From the NCBI RefSeq assembly GCF_045055315.1, contig NZ_CP173677.1, positions 186,001 through 250,000 on the forward strand: a DNA stretch of 64,000 bases, given 5' to 3'. This document shows, piece by piece, positions 1-10,997 of the stretch. The stretch comes from Brachymonas wangyanguii (GTDB taxonomy: Bacteria; Pseudomonadota; Gammaproteobacteria; Burkholderiales; Burkholderiaceae_C). Every line of letters begins with the position of its first letter. The stretch's first letter is position 1. The notes beneath the pieces are model-generated. The model ran no database searches, was not told where the DNA came from, and saw only the letters and a program-made list of their open reading frames with translations. A program made the translations under genes and the position numbers.

Positions 1-2
1 GG

Positions 3-656
3 TTTGTGGATGGAGATGGTGACGTGGTTGAAAGCCACCTGATCATCAACCTGACTGCCTTGCCGATCAGCAATGCCACCCTGTCTGGCGATGTGACTGC
101 CGACACCCTGACGGGTACGGCGGGAGTCGACACCATTGATGGCCGTGACGGTATTGACACACTGAACGGCATGGGCGGCAATGACACCCTGTACGGCGGT
201 GCTGGTGACGATACGCTCAATGGGGGTGATGGCGATGATCGGCTGTACGGTGGTATCGGCAATGACACGCTGAATGGCGGCAACGGTAACGATATCCTGA
301 TTGGCGGAGCCGGCGTTGACACCCTCACAGGTGGTGCAGGTGCGGATCGCTTCGTGTTCACTGCGCCCTTGCTTGCAGCCAACGCTGATGTGGTGAAGGA
401 TTTCAATGCTGCCCAAGGCGACAAGCTGGTACTGGATTCCCGCTATTTCCCTGGTCTGGAAGGCACTTCACCGGCATGGACGTTGGAGTTTGGCAGCAGC
501 GCTACCACGCAAAATCCGACGGTGCTGTATGACAGCGCAACCGGCAATTTGTCCTACGATGCAGATGGCACGAACACGGTGTATGCGCCGACGGTCTTTG
601 CCACTCTGGAAAACAAGCCCGCCAGCTTGCTGACCAGCGACTTCGTGGTGATTTGA
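3..656 (+). CDS. RTX-repeat secreted protein, C-terminal part (5' end outside window)
   Basis: The reading frame is open to the left edge, so this is the last ~218 residues of a larger protein; the GTG at 6 is not a credible start. About ten glycine- and aspartate-rich nonapeptide repeats of the GGxGxDxLx type occupy roughly residues 30-110 of the visible part. In this family they fold into a calcium-binding beta roll. They are followed by an ADRFVF-type segment and a DFN-x5-D-L-x-LD block, which is the usual tail of type I secretion substrates, and the protein ends in hydrophobic residues (DFVVI), typical of the uncleaved C-terminal secretion signal. I infer export by an ABC-type type I system to the medium or cell surface. 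No secretion genes are visible here. The N-terminal part that would define adhesin, protease or other function is missing. Confidence 0.85.
   Translation, partial: FVDGDGDVVESHLIINLTALPISNATLSGDVTADTLTGTAGVDTIDGRDGIDTLNGMGGNDTLYGGAGDDTLNGGDGDDRLYGGIGNDTLNGGNGNDILIGGAGVDTLTGGAGADRFVFTAPLLAANADVVKDFNAAQGDKLVLDSRYFPGLEGTSPAWTLEFGSSATTQNPTVLYDSATGNLSYDADGTNTVYAPTVFATLENKPASLLTSDFVVI
100..350 (+). repeat. RTX nonapeptide-repeat coding block
   Basis: Imperfect 27-base units encode successive GGxGNDTL-like nonapeptides within the partial RTX gene. The units vary in the third codon position, so this is protein-level repetition rather than a recent DNA tandem duplication. Confidence 0.8.
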
Positions 657-668
657 TCCACGGGGTAT

Positions 669-728
669 CCCGGGCATGCTTGCATGCCCGGGACCAGTCC
701 AATGCCGACCAGTCATGGTCGGCATTGG
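669..728. terminator. Two tandem perfect hairpins between convergent genes
   Basis: The first hairpin has 11-base arms (669-679 and 682-692) with a 2-base loop. The second has perfect 12-base arms (699-710 and 717-728) with a 6-base loop. They lie between the ends of the convergent RTX gene and SNF transporter gene. Neither is followed by a clear T tract, so they may act as a factor-assisted or bidirectional terminator, a stabilising 3' structure, or a repeated palindromic element. Confidence 0.55.
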
Positions 729-808
729 GCATTCAGGGGGAGCCGGCACTGTTGTACTTGGCTCGGGTTTTACGGATTCGCGTGATGGCCTCGGAGACTG
801 ACTGACCT

Positions 809-2164
809 TTACCCCAGCAACCCCACCCCCATCACCACCGCAATCAGCACCGGCGTAATCCGCGTCAGCACCCAGTACACCCGGCGCAGCAGAGCCTGAT
901 TGGATAGGGCACCCTGGTTGCTGTTGGCCTGCACAAAGGCATCGCGGCCCCAGCGGCGGGCGATGAAGATGCAGGTGAGCAGGCCGCACAGCGGCATCAG
1001 CAGCTTGCTGGAGAGAAAATCGAACAGGTCAAACAGCGACATGCCGGCCAGCTGCACCTGGCTCAGGCTGCTGGCCGAGAGGGCGCTGAGGCTGCCGAGC
1101 AGCGCCAGCACGACGATCACGCACCAGGTGGCGCGGGTGCGCGGCTGGCGGTAGTGTTCGTGCAGAAAGGCCACCGGCACTTCCACCAGCGACAGCATGG
1201 CGCCAATGGCGGCCAGCGCCGTCAGGATGAAAAACACCACCAGCAGCCCATGCCCCAGCGGCATGCTGGCAAACACGGCCGGAATCGTCTGGAACAGCAG
1301 CGCCGGGCCGCCGGAAGGGTTGAAGCCCAGCGCAAATACCGCCGGGAAAATCGCCAGCCCGGCCAACAGCGATACGCTCAAATCGGCCAGCATCACGGTC
1401 AGCGCCGTGCGCGGAATGTTCTGCTCCCGGCGGAAATAGCTGCCGTAAATCATCATGCTGCCGACTGCCAGCGACAGCTTGAAAAAGGCCAGCCCCAGCG
1501 CCATCAACACCACCTGGCCGTTGAGCCGGGAAAAATCCGGCAGAAACAGAAAACGCACCCCTTCCATCGCTCCGGGCAAGGACAGCGAGGCCACCGCCAC
1601 CGCGATCAGCAGCACGAACAACAGCGGCATCAGGCGTTTGGTCACGGCCTCGATGCCGCGGCTGACGCCAAAAGTGATGATGCTGCCCACCACCAGCAGC
1701 ACCGCCCATTGCCAGCCCAGCGCCTGCAGCGGCGACTGGATCAGCTGGCCAAAACTGCCTTCCAGCAGTGCGCGGTCCTGCGTCAGGATGCTGCCGCCCA
1801 GGCTCTTGCCGACATAGGCAAACACCCAGCCCACCACGCTGGAGTAGAAAGACATGATCAGCAGCACCGACAGCAGGCCCATGGCGCCAATCAGCCACCA
1901 TCCGCTGCCGGGAGCCAGCTTGCGGTAGGCGCTGATCGGGTTGCTGCGGGCGCTGCGGCCCAGGCTGATTTCGCCAATCATCAGCGGCAGGCCCACCACC
2001 AGCGTGGCCAGCAGATAGATCAGCAGAAAGCCGGCGCCGCCATTCATGCCCACCTGGTAGGGAAACATCCAGATATTGCCCAGCCCCACGGCCGAGCCCA
2101 GGGTGGCGGCGATAACGCCAAAACCGGAACTGAAACCATCACGCGAAGCACTGTTGCCGCTCAT
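809..2164 (-). CDS. Sodium-dependent transporter, SNF (neurotransmitter:sodium symporter) family
   Basis: The 451-residue integral membrane protein has about eleven to twelve hydrophobic segments. The first (residues ~15-36) carries the family signature GSAVGLGNIWMFPY, which in LeuT-like proteins forms part of the unwound helix 1 that binds sodium and substrate. I infer sodium-coupled uptake of an amino acid or similar small amine at the inner membrane; the substrate cannot be read from sequence. The reading frame extends upstream to 2320, but that extension is proline- and arginine-rich without membrane character. The methionine at 2164 just before the conserved N-terminal segment is therefore chosen. 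Its ribosome binding site is weak. The gene is convergent with the RTX gene and divergent from the Ap4A phosphorylase-like gene. Confidence 0.88.
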   Translation of the reverse strand: MSGNSASRDGFSSGFGVIAATLGSAVGLGNIWMFPYQVGMNGGAGFLLIYLLATLVVGLPLMIGEISLGRSARSNPISAYRKLAPGSGWWLIGAMGLLSVLLIMSFYSSVVGWVFAYVGKSLGGSILTQDRALLEGSFGQLIQSPLQALGWQWAVLLVVGSIITFGVSRGIEAVTKRLMPLLFVLLIAVAVASLSLPGAMEGVRFLFLPDFSRLNGQVVLMALGLAFFKLSLAVGSMMIYGSYFRREQNIPRTALTVMLADLSVSLLAGLAIFPAVFALGFNPSGGPALLFQTIPAVFASMPLGHGLLVVFFILTALAAIGAMLSLVEVPVAFLHEHYRQPRTRATWCVIVVLALLGSLSALSASSLSQVQLAGMSLFDLFDFLSSKLLMPLCGLLTCIFIARRWGRDAFVQANSNQGALSNQALLRRVYWVLTRITPVLIAVVMGVGLLG

Positions 2165-2382
2165 CTCTGCCGCCTGTCTGCCGAAGGAAAACGCGCATTG
2201 TAGGGCGGCGCAGGCAAGCCGTCGCGTATTGCCACCAGCTGCTGCAGTGCTGCCCCGGCCAAGGGTCTTCCCCGCTGGCCGGAACCACCGCGGGCTGGTA
2301 AGCTCAAGAGGTTTTGCCATTTCCCGGAAAGGCTGTCTGGCTGCGTGCTGGTCGCGCAGTGTCCACTACAAGGAGTATCCGC

Positions 2383-3261
2383 ATGAGCACCCCCCTGATG
2401 CAAGCCATCGACACCTGCAGCGCCAGCGCGCTGGCCTCCGGTGATCTGGTCCCGGTTCAATCCGAACAGGTCACGGTCGAAGACGGCGGCATGCAGTTCC
2501 GCGTGCTCTGGGTCTCCTCGCTGGCGGCCAAGGACGCCACCGCCAAGGTGGCGGTGCCAGGTGGCCCGCGCGATCCCAATTTCAACCCCTTCCTCAATCC
2601 CGATCCGGCCCTGACCGTCGGCCCGATCGGCGAGCACCACACCATCATCCTCAACAAGTTCCCGCTCACGCCGCGCCACCTGGTGCTGGCACGCCGCGTG
2701 TTTGCCGAACAGCTGGAGCCGCTCAGCCTGGAAGACTTTACCGCGCTGGCGCTGGTGATGACCGAAGCCGGCGGCCTGGGCCTGTACAACGGCGGCACCG
2801 CTGCCGGTGCCAGCCAGCGCCACAAGCACGTGCAGTGGATTCCCGGCACCGATGAGCAGGCGCATCTGCGTCTTTACCAGCCGGGCCTGCCAGCCGAGGC
2901 GGAGGCGCAGACCGTGGCACGCCACCCGGGCCTGGCCATGCAGCACGTATTCGTGCGCACCGGCGAGATCCAGGGCATGCCGGTAGAGCAGGCCGCCAAG
3001 ACCCTGCACCAGGCCTTCCAGCGCGGCTGCAGCGAACTCGGCCTGGCCCCGGCCAGCGACGGCCTGATGCCGTCCTTCAACCTGCTCGCCGGTGACGGCT
3101 GGCTGCTGCTGATTCCGCGCACCCAGGAAATGTACGAAGGCATCTCCTTCAGCGCGATCTGCTTTGGCGGTGCCCTGTTCACGCGCCAGCCGGAGCAGAT
3201 GGAGCTGATCCGCAGCGTGGGTCCGCTGGCGGCACTGGCCGGCGTCGGCTACCCGCTCTGA
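2383..3261 (+). CDS. ATP adenylyltransferase / Ap4A phosphorylase-like protein
   Basis: This 292-residue cytoplasmic protein resembles the Apa1/Apa2 branch of the HIT superfamily (GalT-like fold), which phosphorolyses diadenosine tetraphosphate to ADP and ATP. The catalytic-type motif is H147-K-H149-V-Q151, preceded by GASQ. An upstream segment with PLTPRHLVLARR and GGLGLYNGG matches the substrate-binding part of the family. An AAGGAG ribosome binding site at 2370-2375 fixes the ATG at 2383. The gene ends 3 bases from the end of a convergent lipoprotein gene. Function in dinucleotide alarmone turnover follows from the family; the bacterial homologues are little studied, so substrate is inference. 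Confidence 0.8.
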   Translation: MSTPLMQAIDTCSASALASGDLVPVQSEQVTVEDGGMQFRVLWVSSLAAKDATAKVAVPGGPRDPNFNPFLNPDPALTVGPIGEHHTIILNKFPLTPRHLVLARRVFAEQLEPLSLEDFTALALVMTEAGGLGLYNGGTAAGASQRHKHVQWIPGTDEQAHLRLYQPGLPAEAEAQTVARHPGLAMQHVFVRTGEIQGMPVEQAAKTLHQAFQRGCSELGLAPASDGLMPSFNLLAGDGWLLLIPRTQEMYEGISFSAICFGGALFTRQPEQMELIRSVGPLAALAGVGYPL

Positions 3262-3264
3262 GCC

Positions 3265-3918
3265 TCAGAACGGCCTGCGTCTGAACAAGCGGCCATCTGG
3301 CCGGTATTGCAGGTCCAGATTCTCCCGGCTGCCATGCAGCACCGCCTGGAAATGCGGCTGCTGACGGAGCATGCTGAAGTTGATGAAGCGTATCGGACCA
3401 GAACCTTCCAGTTTGGCCGCCTCCGCCAGCACCTGCTGGTAGACCTGTGCCGCGATGCGCCAGGGCACGCGTGACGCCGGCATCTGGTCCGGGCGACTGG
3501 CTTTTGCTACCTGGTCTGGTCCCCGGTGTTGCCAACGACCATCCTGCCAGCGGTATTTTTCGTAATGACTGGACTGTTTCGGGTCCTGCACCACCACATC
3601 GATCCACTCCGGGTAGAAATTCACATGCCGCACCAGCCGGACCGGCTGCCCTTCAAATTCTGGCAGCTGCTGCAGTTGCTGCCCGATCTGCTCCAGCAAG
3701 TCTGGTTGCAGCAGCAGCGATACCGGTGGCCGTGGCGGCTCCGGAGCGGCCACGGCCAGGGGCTCGGCTTGCGGCGCAGCCGGAATCTCCTGATAGGCGC
3801 GCTTTTCTGCCTCGGACGCCGCGGATACGGGTGGTGGCACGGAGCCGAAGGCGTCGAAACAGCCGGCCAGCGGCAACAGCAGCAGCCAGGGCAGGGTACG
3901 GGTCAGCAATGGCCTCAT
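3265..3918 (-). CDS. Putative lipoprotein of unknown function, paralog of upstream neighbour
   Basis: The 217-residue protein starts with an Arg-containing signal peptide and a lipobox (LAGC, Cys20), so it should be lipidated and anchored in the envelope. I do not recognise the mature part. It contains a Phe/Tyr-rich block (HVNFYPEWIDVVV, then KYRWQDGRW) and ends with a YRPDGRL motif. Motifs in the same order (INFSEQQVEITLE, DTYRWQADTGW, YYPDGRLEG) occur in the gene immediately upstream, so the two look like a tandem duplication. The start overlaps that gene's stop by 4 bases (ATGA), showing an operon. The YRPDGRL end may form a terminal beta hairpin; that is conjecture. Confidence 0.7.
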   Translation of the reverse strand: MRPLLTRTLPWLLLLPLAGCFDAFGSVPPPVSAASEAEKRAYQEIPAAPQAEPLAVAAPEPPRPPVSLLLQPDLLEQIGQQLQQLPEFEGQPVRLVRHVNFYPEWIDVVVQDPKQSSHYEKYRWQDGRWQHRGPDQVAKASRPDQMPASRVPWRIAAQVYQQVLAEAAKLEGSGPIRFINFSMLRQQPHFQAVLHGSRENLDLQYRPDGRLFRRRPF

Positions 3919-4640
3919 CGCGATTGATCCACCCCTTCAAGGCGGCCGTCAGGGTAGTAGAACACGGTGTGGGTGCGGCGGTCATCCACCAGTCGCACGA
4001 TCCACAAGGTCGGATCGCCCGTGCCGACATGGGTGGTGCCAACAATGCGCGTGATGCTGCGCTTGGTGCCGGCCTGGAACACCACCCGGTGGATGCGCTC
4101 CTGGTACAGGCCGGCGTTGTGCTGGCGCGCATCGGCATACAGCGCGGGCACCAGCACAAAACTGATGGAAGACAGCGGCACGCGCCGGTCCTGGTCGGCA
4201 TCGCGGCGCAGGCGTTCAGGCTGCTTGAATTTCCAGCCGGTATCGGCTTGCCAGCGGTAGGTGTCGCGTACCGTCGGGTTGTCCGCAGCTTCCAGCGTGA
4301 TCTCCACCTGCTGCTCGCTGAAGTTGATCTGCTGCACCACCTGCAGTTGCTGGCCACGGTAGGCGGGGATCTGGTAGAGCGAGTTCTGGATCGCGTGCAG
4401 CAGCGGTGCGCTGTCTGCAGCAAACAGGTTGATGGCGGCCTGAGGCTGCTGCTGGCGCCAGGCGGCATAGGTCTGGCCGTGGTTGGGCGGTAGCGCAAGG
4501 GCGGTGCTGACTTCGGTCTGCCCCGGCGTGCTGCGAGCGGCACGCTGCTGCTGGTAGAACTCGCTCACATCCGGCCAGAGCAGCACGCCGGCCAGCAGGG
4601 CAGGCAATGCCAGCCAGGGCAGGACTGTCTTCAGTGACAT
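3915..4640 (-). CDS. Putative membrane-anchored envelope protein of unknown function, paralog of downstream lipoprotein
   Basis: This 241-residue protein has an N-terminal hydrophobic segment (residues ~5-22) followed by a likely periplasmic domain, with no lipobox. The methionine at 4640 is preferred because the signal-like segment follows it directly; the frame stays open to 4709. The body shares ordered motifs with the downstream lipoprotein (a QQINFSEQQVEI-like strand, a TYRW...W block and a C-terminal YYPDGRL). Translational coupling by an ATGA overlap implies that the two are made together. I know no named family for it. Together they may form a heteromeric envelope protein pair, but no function can be assigned. 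Confidence 0.62.
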   Translation of the reverse strand: MSLKTVLPWLALPALLAGVLLWPDVSEFYQQQRAARSTPGQTEVSTALALPPNHGQTYAAWRQQQPQAAINLFAADSAPLLHAIQNSLYQIPAYRGQQLQVVQQINFSEQQVEITLEAADNPTVRDTYRWQADTGWKFKQPERLRRDADQDRRVPLSSISFVLVPALYADARQHNAGLYQERIHRVVFQAGTKRSITRIVGTTHVGTGDPTLWIVRLVDDRRTHTVFYYPDGRLEGVDQSR

Positions 4641-4706
4641 GGCCGGAAACAACGGGTCAGCGTCAACATGCGTCCATGATGGCGAGCGCATGTGACGACC
4701 CGGTGA

Positions 4707-4725
4707 CATCGCCGTGGCGGCGATG
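4707..4725 (-). terminator. Possible hairpin downstream of yqhD
   Basis: An 8-base perfect inverted repeat (4707-4714 and 4718-4725, 3-base loop) lies just past the yqhD stop on the minus strand. There is no T tract, so termination is uncertain. Confidence 0.3.
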
Positions 4726-4751
4726 CCGGTCCGGCCGCTCAGGCAGGCGGC

Positions 4752-5924
4752 TTACAGTGCTGCCTGCAGGATCTCGCGGCTGATCTCCAGCGTGATGTCC
4801 TGCTTCTCGCCCAGCTGCGTCATCTCGTGCTTTTCCAGCGCGGCGATGATCGGGTCGATCGCCTCGGTGCCGAGCTGGTAGTCGGCCAGGCGCGTCGGCA
4901 CGCCGAGCGATTCGAAGAATGCGCGCGTCTTGGCGATGGCGGCATCGATGCGCTCCTCTTCGCTGCCTTCGCGGATGTCCCAGACGCGATCGGCGTATTG
5001 CAGCAGCTTGGCGCGCTTGGCCTCGCGGCGTACCTGCATCACGGCGGGCAGCACGATCGCCAGCGTGCGGCCATGGTCAATGCCGTGCAGCGCGGTCAGC
5101 TCGTGGCCGATCATGTGGGTGGCCCAGTCCTGCGGCACGCCGGCACCGATCAGCCCATTGAGAGCCATGGTGGCGCTCCAGACCAGGTTGGCGCGGGTGT
5201 CGTAATCGTCGGTCTTGTGCACCGCATCAGGGCCGATTTCCACCAGGGTACGCAGAATGCCTTCGGCCCAGCGGTCCTGCACGCGGGCATCGACCGGGTA
5301 GGTCAGGTACTGTTCCATGGTGTGGACAAAGGCATCGACCACGCCGTTGGCGACCTGGCGCTCCGGCAGCGAGTAGGTGCGCACCGGATCCAGCACCGAG
5401 AACTGCGGATACAGCAGGCGGCTGCTGAAGGACAGCTTGTCCTGCGTGGCCGCGCGCGTGACCACGCCGCCGGCGTTCATTTCCGAGCCGGTCGCCGGCA
5501 GCGTCAGCACGGCGCCAAACGGCATCGCGGCCTGCACCACGCGGCCATGCGTCTCCAGGATGCTCCAGGGATCTTCGTGGTCCTGCAGGCGTGCCGCGGC
5601 GGCGACGAACTTGGTGCCGTCAATCACCGAGCCGCCACCCACGGCGAGCAGGAAATCGATCTGTTCCTGGCGCACCTGCTGCACCGCCTTCATCAGCGTC
5701 TCGAAGGTCGGGTTCGGCTCGATGCCGGCAAACTCGGCCACGTAGCGCTGGCCGTTCTGCTTCAGCGCGTCCAGCACATCGGCCAGCGTGCCATTGCTGC
5801 GCACGCTGCCACCACCATAGAGCACCAGCACGCGGGCGCGCTGCGGCACCATGCGTGCCAGCTTGGCGGTGCTGCCCTGGCCAAACACGATGCGGGTGGG
5901 GTTCTGGTAGTCGAAATTCAGCAT
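4752..5924 (-). CDS. yqhD: NADPH-dependent iron/zinc alcohol (aldehyde) dehydrogenase, YqhD family
   Basis: The 390-residue protein is close to the length of E. coli YqhD (387) and starts with the family's MLNFDYQNPTRIVFG-type N terminus. GGGS (37-40) and GGGSVIDGTKF (from 96) form the dinucleotide-binding region of group III metal-dependent alcohol dehydrogenases. TGSEMNAGG, VVDAFVHTMEQYL and GHELTALHGIDHG carry the metal-binding histidines expected for the family. The likely role is reduction of toxic short-chain aldehydes in the cytoplasm using NADPH. The ATG at 5924 follows a good AGGAG site; the longer open frame to 6095 has no family similarity and would run into the divergent uvrA region. 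In E. coli yqhD is under an AraC regulator; none is seen here. Confidence 0.92.
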   Translation of the reverse strand: MLNFDYQNPTRIVFGQGSTAKLARMVPQRARVLVLYGGGSVRSNGTLADVLDALKQNGQRYVAEFAGIEPNPTFETLMKAVQQVRQEQIDFLLAVGGGSVIDGTKFVAAAARLQDHEDPWSILETHGRVVQAAMPFGAVLTLPATGSEMNAGGVVTRAATQDKLSFSSRLLYPQFSVLDPVRTYSLPERQVANGVVDAFVHTMEQYLTYPVDARVQDRWAEGILRTLVEIGPDAVHKTDDYDTRANLVWSATMALNGLIGAGVPQDWATHMIGHELTALHGIDHGRTLAIVLPAVMQVRREAKRAKLLQYADRVWDIREGSEEERIDAAIAKTRAFFESLGVPTRLADYQLGTEAIDPIIAALEKHEMTQLGEKQDITLEISREILQAAL

Positions 5925-6088
5925 GGGGGAGTCTCCTGTGGCTTCTGTGTAATGGGAACTGATCCCCACATGGTAACGCGCCACGCCGGACCGCGTACTG
6001 GCGTCCGGTTTGGCAGCGTCATGCGGCTGGGCTATCATGCTCTGTTGACCATTTTTTCCTGCAGCCGTGTCAAGCGGCTGCCTCCTGC

Positions 6089-9070
<2,982 letters not shown>

Positions 9071-9077
9071 TTACCCG

Positions 9078-9099
9078 GGGGTGGCCTGCAGGCCGCCCC
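9078..9099 (+). terminator. Possible hairpin after uvrA
   Basis: A 9-base stem (9078-9086 with 9091-9099, one G-T wobble, 4-base loop) sits just past the uvrA stop. It lacks a T tract, so it may be a weak or Rho-assisted terminator. Confidence 0.35.
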
Positions 9100-9143
9100 G
9101 GCTGCGGCACACTCGGAAGATTCCGATCCGAATCTGAACCAGC

Positions 9144-9584
9144 ATGCCCAAGTTTGTCGATACCTCCCCGCCCGGACAATGCATTTTCTGCCGCCTCGTG
9201 TCCGGCGAGATTCCCTCTGCCAGGGTGCATGAGGACGATCTGACGATCGCCTTCATGGACCTGGGCCAGGTCAATCCCGGCCATGTGCTGGTGGCCAGCA
9301 AGCGCCATGCGGCCAACCTGCTGGAACTCACGCCCGAGGAAGCAGCGGCGGTCATGCAGGCGGCGCAAAATATCGCCCGGGCCATCGTCGAAGAGTTTGA
9401 CCCGCCCGGCATCACGCTGTTGCAGGCGAATGGTGTTGAAGCCGACCAGACCGTGTTCCACTTCCACCTGCACGTGGTGCCGCGCCATGCCGATGACGGC
9501 ATCGCGCTGAGCTGGCCGCGCAAGGAGCCGGGCTTCGAGGTGCTGCAGGGCTACGCCGAGCGGCTGCGCGCGCGGCTGGGTTGA
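9144..9584 (+). CDS. HIT family nucleotide hydrolase
   Basis: This 146-residue cytoplasmic protein of the Hint/Fhit superfamily has the full histidine triad H106-F-H108-L-H110-VVPR. An N-terminal CIFC pair (residues 13-16) resembles the zinc-binding pair of many bacterial HIT proteins. Members hydrolyse nucleoside phosphoramidates or dinucleoside polyphosphates such as Ap4A. This gene lies 5.9 kb from the Apa-like phosphorylase of the same superfamily. It is likely transcribed alone or from uvrA read-through. The exact substrate cannot be inferred. Confidence 0.9.
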   Translation: MPKFVDTSPPGQCIFCRLVSGEIPSARVHEDDLTIAFMDLGQVNPGHVLVASKRHAANLLELTPEEAAAVMQAAQNIARAIVEEFDPPGITLLQANGVEADQTVFHFHLHVVPRHADDGIALSWPRKEPGFEVLQGYAERLRARLG

Positions 9585-9587
9585 GGC

Positions 9588-10370
9588 TCAGTCCGGCTGC
9601 GGCCAGTGCGCCAGCAGCTGTTCCAGCACCGCCGCGCTGTAGTGGCTCGCCACCTGTTCGGTAAAGCGCGGGAAATCTACATGCGCCTGGTCGTCGGCGC
9701 GGTCTGAAATCGTGCGCATGGCGGCAAAGGGCACGCCATAGTCGTGGCAGACCTGCGCCACGGCAGCGCCTTCCATTTCCACGGCCAGTGCATCAGGCAC
9801 CTCGGCCAGCAGGCGCGCGCTGTCCTGCGCGGTGTTGATGAACTGGTCGCCACTCAGGATCAGGCCTTCGTGCACCTGCGGCGCGTGCAGGCCAAAGTCC
9901 TGCATCGCCTGTTCGCTCAGCAGGCCAGCCGGCTCCGACAGCGCCTGGCGTGCGGCGCTGGCCAGGGCATCGCTCAGATCGGTGTCGGTGCGGAAGCGCG
10001 TCAGGCCGTAGAGCGGCACCTCGTGGCGCGCAAACAGCGGTGAGGCGTTCAGGTCGTGCTGCAGAAAGCTGCGCGCCACCACCAGATCGCCCACGTTCAC
10101 ACCATTGCCCAGCCCGCCGGCGACGCCGGTAAACACGATGGCGCGCACGCCGTAGCGCTCGATCATCGCCGTGGCGGTGGTAGCAGCGGCCACCTTGCCA
10201 ATGCGCGACAGTACCGCCACCACCTGCTGGTCGTGCCAGTGGCACTGGCGGAAGCTGCGGTTGGCAATGCGCTGCTGGCTTTCAGGCGGCATGCGCAGCA
10301 GCACGGCCGACAGTTCGTCACGCAGCGCGCTGATGATGCCGATGGGGGCGGGAGAAGTGCTCATGGTCAT
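9588..10370 (-). CDS. mtnN: 5'-methylthioadenosine/S-adenosylhomocysteine nucleosidase
   Basis: The 260-residue protein belongs to the PNP/UDP phosphorylase superfamily. It starts with PIGIISALRDEL, has the nucleoside-pocket strand VFTGVAGGL (from residue 80), SGDQFIN (173-179), the purine/ribose-binding VEMEGAAVAQ (E200), and ISDRAD with the catalytic aspartate D223. MtnN cleaves MTA and SAH to adenine plus methylthioribose or S-ribosylhomocysteine, in methionine salvage and SAM recycling. The frame is open to 10625, but conserved sequence begins only after the tandem starts at 10370 and 10364; neither has a clear ribosome binding site. It is convergent with the HIT gene, with only 3 bases between stops. 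Confidence 0.9.
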   Translation of the reverse strand: MTMSTSPAPIGIISALRDELSAVLLRMPPESQQRIANRSFRQCHWHDQQVVAVLSRIGKVAAATTATAMIERYGVRAIVFTGVAGGLGNGVNVGDLVVARSFLQHDLNASPLFARHEVPLYGLTRFRTDTDLSDALASAARQALSEPAGLLSEQAMQDFGLHAPQVHEGLILSGDQFINTAQDSARLLAEVPDALAVEMEGAAVAQVCHDYGVPFAAMRTISDRADDQAHVDFPRFTEQVASHYSAAVLEQLLAHWPQPD

Positions 10371-10491
10371 GGGGAAATCGTAACAGGACTTGTCGGATCG
10401 CGGGAGTTGCCGGCAGATAGGGGTACATTCGATGCCATTACCTCGCCTTGCATGCCGCCAGCCGGCGCATGCCCGCAACAGGATACCCCTC

Positions 10492-10974
10492 ATGAAGCAG
10501 ATTTTCAGCCTTTCCTCCTGGTCGCGCCTGGCGCTGGCCGCCCTGGCCACGACCGGTGCCGTGATCGTGGCCGGCTGTGCCGGTGGCCCCAGCACCGGTT
10601 CCGGTGTCACCCAGGTCGCTCCCACCCCGGTACAGGGTGCGCGCTACAGCGTGAACTGGCCCGGCCGCTATATCGGCAGCAGCAGCTGCCCGAGCAATGC
10701 ACCAGCCGGCTGCACCAGCATCGACCAGGTGCTGACGCTCAACAGCGGCAACACCTACACGCTGTCCACTACCGTCAAGCGCCGTGGTCAGCCCTACAGC
10801 TTTACCAGCAATGGCCGCTTCCGCTGGGATGCCAGCAACAGCGTGATCCAGCTGGCGTCCAAGGACGAGAACATGCGCCTGAACGTCGGCCGTGCCGGCC
10901 TGACACGCATCAGCACCGACATCATGAGCGAGGCCGAAGCGCAGCGCAATCTGCTGGTGTTCCGCAAGTTCTGA
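10492..10974 (+). CDS. Putative NlpE-like lipoprotein
   Basis: The 160-residue protein has a signal peptide and lipobox (VAGC, Cys29), so it is an envelope lipoprotein. The mature part begins with a Gly/Thr/Ser/Pro linker. It continues with WPGRYIGSSSCPSN...CTSIDQVLTLNSGNTYTL, which resembles the start of the NlpE N-terminal domain (WxGxYxGxLPCADCxGIxTxLTLxxDxTYxL), but the CxxC spacing is altered. NlpE senses surface contact and copper or lipoprotein stress in enterobacteria; whether this protein does so is inference. A CAGGAT site lies before the ATG at 10492, and the open frame upstream has no signal features. Confidence 0.65.
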   Translation: MKQIFSLSSWSRLALAALATTGAVIVAGCAGGPSTGSGVTQVAPTPVQGARYSVNWPGRYIGSSSCPSNAPAGCTSIDQVLTLNSGNTYTLSTTVKRRGQPYSFTSNGRFRWDASNSVIQLASKDENMRLNVGRAGLTRISTDIMSEAEAQRNLLVFRKF

Positions 10975-10997
10975 TCGCGCCGTAGCGCCTGGTGTGC

